From positions 40,245,117 to 40,309,116 of the forward strand of contig CM069436.1 of assembly GCA_035610365.1 (NCBI GenBank): DNA of 64,000 bases. The letters are read 5' to 3'. Below the pieces are notes generated by a model. The model ran no database searches, was not told the DNA's origin, and saw nothing but the letters and a program-made list of their open reading frames with translations. Below are positions 59,209-64,000 of this stretch, one piece after another. How positions within the stretch are numbered: the stretch's first letter is position 1; each line of letters begins with the position of its first letter. Position numbers and translations under genes: made by a program. This DNA is from Aquatica leii. Taxonomy: Eukaryota > Arthropoda > Insecta > Coleoptera > Lampyridae.

Positions 59209-61080
59209 TTCTAAAATCTTTGTTTAGTTCTTCTCCAAACTTCTTCCAAGTTATTTTCTTGACCCGTTTTATTTCTTCTTTTGCTAGTTTATTTAGTTTG
59301 TCATATTCTTCTTTGATTTCTTTTGTTTTCGTTTTTTGTTATCTATTTTATGTCATTTTCTTTTGTTAAATTATTTTTTTTCACTTTTTCAATACACCAT
59401 CTTGTTCGTTTATCTCTTTTTCTAATCTTTTATTCCGCATAAGTATAGTTTCCTTAAAAATTTTCCATCTTGTTTCTAAGTTTAAGTCGGTATTTTTCTT
59501 CCGTTGTGTTTGCAAAGTATTATCCATTTCCTCTGCGTATTGCTTTTTCAACTTTTTATTTTTTAGTTAGCATATATTATTGCCATCACTAGTCTGTGAT
59601 TAGTACTAAGTTTTGCTTCTTTTCGTACTTTGATTTCTTTTAGTGCACTCTCAATTTTTTGGCTGTATAGAATGAAATCAATTACGCTCTTTACATTTCT
59701 TTCTTCTGTTATAAACGTGTACAGATCTTCAGTAGCTTGATACCAGAAAAAGTTTCCTACTCTTACGTTTTCAACACTTTTAATCCATTTCATTTTCTCT
59801 TTTTTTCTGCATAGTTTCCCATTCTAGTCTCCATCACCTTAATCTTATCTATTGTATCTCTTGCATTATCTAGTGTATTTTGTAACGATTTATAGAATTT
59901 ATTTAATTTTTGTTCTACTGTTTCTTCATTTAGTGCATATATTCGTCTAATAGTTATTTTTCCATCAATTTCCGGTTGCATCGAAATTATTTTTGATTAC
60001 ACTGCTTTCCATTTCACTATTTTTTAATCTAATTTGCCCTGTTGTCTATTTCTGCGCTTGAATAATACATTTTATAGTTGTTTCCAAGATTTTTATTTCC
60101 CTTTCCTGCTATTCTTGTTTCACTTCAACCCAATATCAATAATCCAAAATTTCTCATTTTAACCAAAATTTCTATATCTTTCTCTGTTAATGTTATTACA
60201 TCTTATGTTCCTAAATGCCATTTTTCTTTTTATATGGTCCTTTAAACCTGTTACCTTACCTTTTATTATCTCTTATCTTTATATTGTTCTATATATTTTC
60301 ATTTTTATTAACTTTTTTCTTAGCTTATGTCTTTTCTATTTTGCGTCTTGTGTTGATCTGCGTTAGTTTTTTGGAGTACTATCGGTTTTCTTTGTTTTAG
60401 TAGTCTTCGGTAATTTGTTTCTTAAATCTTTATCTTTTTTATTACTTGTTGAAGATCTTTGACTTAGTGTTCCGCATTTTTTATCTGTTCGTGTATTTTA
60501 CGTTGCCTCTTTTTTCTCTTTATTTTTTCTCATATCATAATTTTTGCTTTTCTTTGGCTGCTTTTTGTCTATTATCGGTTTGCCGAATCTCATAAGTGTA
60601 CGGTGGTTTTTTTCTCTGAGTACTTTCTTGTGTTTTTTAAATGTCTTCCGCTGTTCCTGAATTTCTTTTGTAAAGACCTTTTCTGTTCTCCCATTAGTTT
60701 CTTCGTCGTTCTAAAAATTTTTAATTTTATATTCCAGTTTTTCAATTTTACAATTATTCTCTTATTTTCTTGTTTTTTTCCGATTTTTTGTTGTCTTTAT
60801 CGTTATTTTCATGTCTCTTGGTATTGTTCTTGTTTTTCTTTTAGTTTCCTCAACTTCATGCACTATTATTTTCTTTTTCATTATCTCCCTTTCGATTTTT
60901 TTCACTCTTCTATCTTGATTTATTACTCTCTGTTTGAGTAATTGCTTATTCTTTTTCAATTGTTCATTTTCTATTTTAATTATAAATAGCTCATTTTGAT
61001 AAGCATCTATTCTTCTTTCCATTCTGTCAACCTTTTTTTTTTCATTTTATCTAACTTCGTATTTATAACTTCTTTTTTTA
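59209..61080 (-). pseudogene. Non-LTR retrotransposon ORF1 and endonuclease remnant
   Basis: Read on the minus strand, a coiled-coil segment rich in Glu, Lys and Asn (FIIKIENEQLKKNKQLLKQR, then a block like the ORF1 RRNNIVIHG pattern) lies at 61022-60840. The APE-type endonuclease follows. Its start is a degraded block with MAFRNIRCN near 60215. Its end (FIYLSQKIES-like, VRKEAKLSTNHRLVMAIIYA) lies at 59793-59563. The family motif SDHRLV reads TNHRLV, so the catalytic aspartate is Asn. A linker to RT (ITWKKFGEELNKDF) runs to 59209, where the solo LTR interrupts. With 54993-56444 this makes one element on the minus strand, about 3.3 kb of it present. Confidence 0.78.
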
Positions 61081-64000
61081 TTCTATTTCAAATTTTACTT
61101 TTTTTATTGTCTTAATAATAAAGTTATGTAGTTTATCAAAACTCTCCGTTTTTTACTAAACCGGGTTTTAATTATAATATAATGTTTTTAGGGTTTTACC
61201 TTTTGTTGTTGTTTTGCTTATATTACCGTTTATACATTGTTATTCATATGTTGTACAACTCCGTTGAAGTTGTCACCAGCGTGAGGCAACTGTCTGTTGA
61301 AGCGGCATCTTCTTTTTAGGCCGGGCAGGCTAACAAACCTAAAATCAACATCAAAGAGGGTACGCTTTAAATTGCAGCCATTAAGGTTAAAAAATTATAA
61401 TTATTTGCGTTCGAGCGGTGCTCAACTTACCTTATTGACCTCATTCTTTAATCTATCGGTGGTTATGTTCTGTTTCTTGTATCCAAGTGTTTACTTTTTT
61501 TATTATTATGCACTTATCCGTTATTTTCAATTTATAACAAAAAAAACAAGGTTTATGTATGTAACATTAGTTTGACAATTGACAAGTTTGACGTTTACTT
61601 AACTTAGTGGCGCAAGTAGCGCTACCGAGGATATCTCATTGGAAATATTTTTTAATTTAGGAGGATAATGTGGGTAGTTTAGGTATTTTATTTTATACGT
61701 GTAGGGTAGTCCGCGCGTTAAAAAGCCTTACAACCGTGTGGATACATAAAGTTTGACCCCGTTAATCGCTGTTTAAGTAAATTTTCTTCAGCTCGCAATA
61801 TTTGCACTATTATTTAAGAATTTTGGTTTGTTTTTGTTTATTAATTCTACTGCTCTTTTATTATATTTTTGTACATATTTGCGTATTTCGTTAAAACAAT
61901 CTATCTTTTTTTTTGTTAAATTAACTTTTCTTTGTTTTTATTTTTATTGATTTTATTTTGTTTTCTTTATCTTTTCTGCTCCGGTAGTGTGATACTTTAT
62001 AAGCATGGTTTCGGTATCTTCCAAAAACGTTCACAAGTCGACAAGGTTTTAAATTTATTCGCGATATTTTGCAAACTAAAAATATTAAGGAATCGACCTA
62101 CAAATTCAGTAAGTAATAGTAAGCAATCAAATTTAATAAGTAGTAATAAATAAATTCTTAAATTTAGCAAATAACGGTACATAAGTGTTAGAAATAACAA
62201 AAGAAAATGAAACCTAACACCCCAACGTAAATGTGCATCATACCTCAGCAATTCTTCCGGCAATAATCAATTAATTTTTGTTTGCTTTATGTCAAAAAAT
62301 AAGCGGATGGCTCTTAATTATTTTCAAAAGCTTGGTTTAGAATTTAAATGAGCATGTGCTGGTTTTGCAATTTTCTTAAAAAGTACCAACGCGTGGATAT
62401 TACCGAAAGAAAAGAAGAGAGCAATTTAATACTAGTAATTAAGTTTAAATAAAACAAAATAATGAACCAGAAAAAGTTTTTAAACATAACAATTTTAACT
62501 TATGCCCTTGGTGGTGCCTCATTCATAAATTTTTATTTTTTGACAGGGAACAATTGACATTAAAATCACATATTGCATTGAAACATCTTACATTTTAATT
62601 TAAAAACTGACAGTAGGATTCTCAAAACAATTAAATTTTTAATTTGTTGTTTAAAGTTAAAATAAATACAAATATTTATTTTATGTATTCATAATTTAAG
62701 CAACAAGGAGTGACAGGTTTTCTCAGTGACAAGCCGTTGTGTCTTTTTAAAAATTATTAAAGCGTTACATTTGTTTTTTTTTGAACGGCATTTTGTAGAA
62801 TTAGGAAGAAAGAAACTAAAAAGTCAGTTTTTTGTAAACTTTAAATAAAACTCCAACTTTTGTTTCTCTTTATTAGGGTTAGTTGTACAATCATACTTTG
62901 AACTACGGTTTAAGTTAGTTTATTTTAAAACCTTTATCATATAAGTTAGCACAAAACCAACAACGAATAATATGACAGTAAAGTGAGATTAAACTAACAT
63001 AACTGTAGTTTACACGATGATTGTACAATTGGTTCTTAATAAATGTTTTTGGGGTTCCAAACGTTCCATTATCACACTTGACTCTAATGCTAATATTATA
63101 ATTTTTGGCTTTATACTATATAGTGTATTATATATTGTAATAACAAAAAAGGTCACACTTAAGGTTAAACCGAGTTTTTATATTAACTCTAAAATGTCAT
63201 GTCTTTAAAAAAAAAATTATAAAATTGATAAATTTTTTTGAGTCTTGGATTATGTCTACTTTTTACTATTAGTATTTCTACGTAAGATTGTTAACAAACA
63301 TAAATTTGTTTATTTCTAACACGTCACTATATAGTGTTAGTTTTATAAATAAAAATTACAACTTAACTTGTTATTTAATGGTAATCATTATTATCTATTA
63401 TAAATAAAAAAATATAAAGATAAAAAATCTTTTGTATAACTTTTAAAATGTTTATGTTGCGATAATTCATTTAATATACTTTAATAATAAGTAGAGAAGT
63501 TTGTTAATTACCTTAAGAAATTTTAACGTAACGTTTTGGACAGCTATAAATTATATTAAAAACGTTAAATTTATTACCGTAGAAAATCTAACATTAGTTA
63601 CCGTTGCAAAAATTAAAACAGACATTTTAAACTTAAAAAAATGCAATTACACATTTTACGTATATTTTAATTAACAACAAACGTTTCTTTGATTTTAAAC
63701 AGACTAATGTACGTAAATACTTTAAATTTTTTTTTAAATTAAATACCTTATTTTAATTCTAAATTTAAAATAAAAATCTTGTAAGGCTTTCAAGATTATT
63801 TTTTATCGAGAAAACTATGTGTTTTGTTAATAACAACTAGAAGTATTTTTATGAAACAAATTTGCATACATTTTTAATTTTGAGCGTTTTTATATTTGAA
63901 ATAACACACTACTTCTATGACCTGGTAATTTAAAAAAAGTTTTTATACTGCAAACAAGAAAAAATGAATAACTGCAAGTCCAAACAAATTTTGTACAACA
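61081..64000. other. AT-rich stretch without gene
   Basis: A GC-richer patch at 61255-61440 may be the 5' end of the non-LTR element just described. Beyond it the small frames (61297-61575, 61932-62153, 63017-63208) have no recognised domain and the sequence is A/T-run DNA. Confidence 0.45.

Noticed and set aside
60215..60941. Phe/Leu-rich plus-strand frames
   Set aside because: Antisense shadows of the Lys/Glu-rich ORF1 and endonuclease region of the non-LTR element.
1..64000. CRISPR arrays, bacterial operons or phage modules
   Set aside because: No regular spacer-repeat array, no Shine-Dalgarno-led ORFs and no gene clusters. The content is that of a eukaryotic genome.
1..64000. tRNA or rRNA genes
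   Set aside because: No box A/box B pairs in cloverleaf context or conserved rRNA segments were seen by eye. A covariance-model scan was not possible.

Overview
The window looks like AT-rich intergenic DNA from a repeat-heavy arthropod genome, most likely an insect. The evidence is about 70% A+T, no ORF longer than 175 codons, no operon or Shine-Dalgarno structure, and remnants of nearly every class of arthropod transposable element. I find no convincing host gene. Almost everything recognisable is a decayed or internally deleted mobile element, and some elements are nested inside others. Species cannot be named from the sequence. Layout, left to right. 1-4.1 kb holds no gene. A ZBED5/SCAND3-like hAT transposase pseudogene runs on the minus strand at 4.2-5.8 kb, with a hAT-type terminus near 6.6 kb. 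Two degenerate tandem arrays follow, with periods near 97 bp (7.2-7.7 kb) and 160 bp (10.5-11.1 kb). A HARBI1-like nuclease relic lies at 14.9-15.1 kb and a Gypsy integrase zinc-binding relic at 16.1-16.3 kb. A Helitron PIF1-type helicase fragment is at 18.2-18.7 kb, and a hammerhead-ribozyme-like motif at 19.3 kb. A Crypton-like tyrosine recombinase relic is at 21.3-21.9 kb and an internally deleted piggyBac at 22.7-24.2 kb. A near-perfect 238-bp palindrome sits at 24.8-25.1 kb. 27.9-33.8 kb is a 2.94-kb tandem duplication of the protease-RT, integrase and 3'-LTR part of a minus-strand BEL/Pao retrotransposon, whose gag and 5'-LTR end lie at 33.8-35.2 kb. 37.3-40.8 kb is a broken Polinton/Maverick protein-primed DNA polymerase B. 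42.6-43.4 kb is the 5' end of an LTR element, with TATA box, initiator, polyadenylation signal and tRNA-Lys-like primer site. 44.4-44.7 kb holds an unassigned coding relic with two CxxC motifs. 45.0-45.7 kb is a Tc1/mariner-like DDE_3 transposase. 45.8-48.8 kb is a Penelope-like element (RT, GIY-YIG endonuclease, hammerhead-like 3' motif) split by a 1.36-kb solo LTR. 52.2-53.0 kb is a compact piggyBac derivative with intact termini and an open reading frame for only the transposase C terminus. 53.5-61.1 kb is a stack: a non-LTR retrotransposon (ORF1, endonuclease, RT) is split by a solo LTR, and that LTR is split by a 1.5-kb repeat whose sister copy abuts the 3' side of the non-LTR remnant. 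How the parts relate: the window records successive insertions rather than a pathway. Two nested insertions can be checked by target-site duplications and by restoration of the host element's reading frame on conceptual excision. The pieces most likely to retain any function are the small piggyBac ORF, the 19.3-kb ribozyme motif and the long palindrome.
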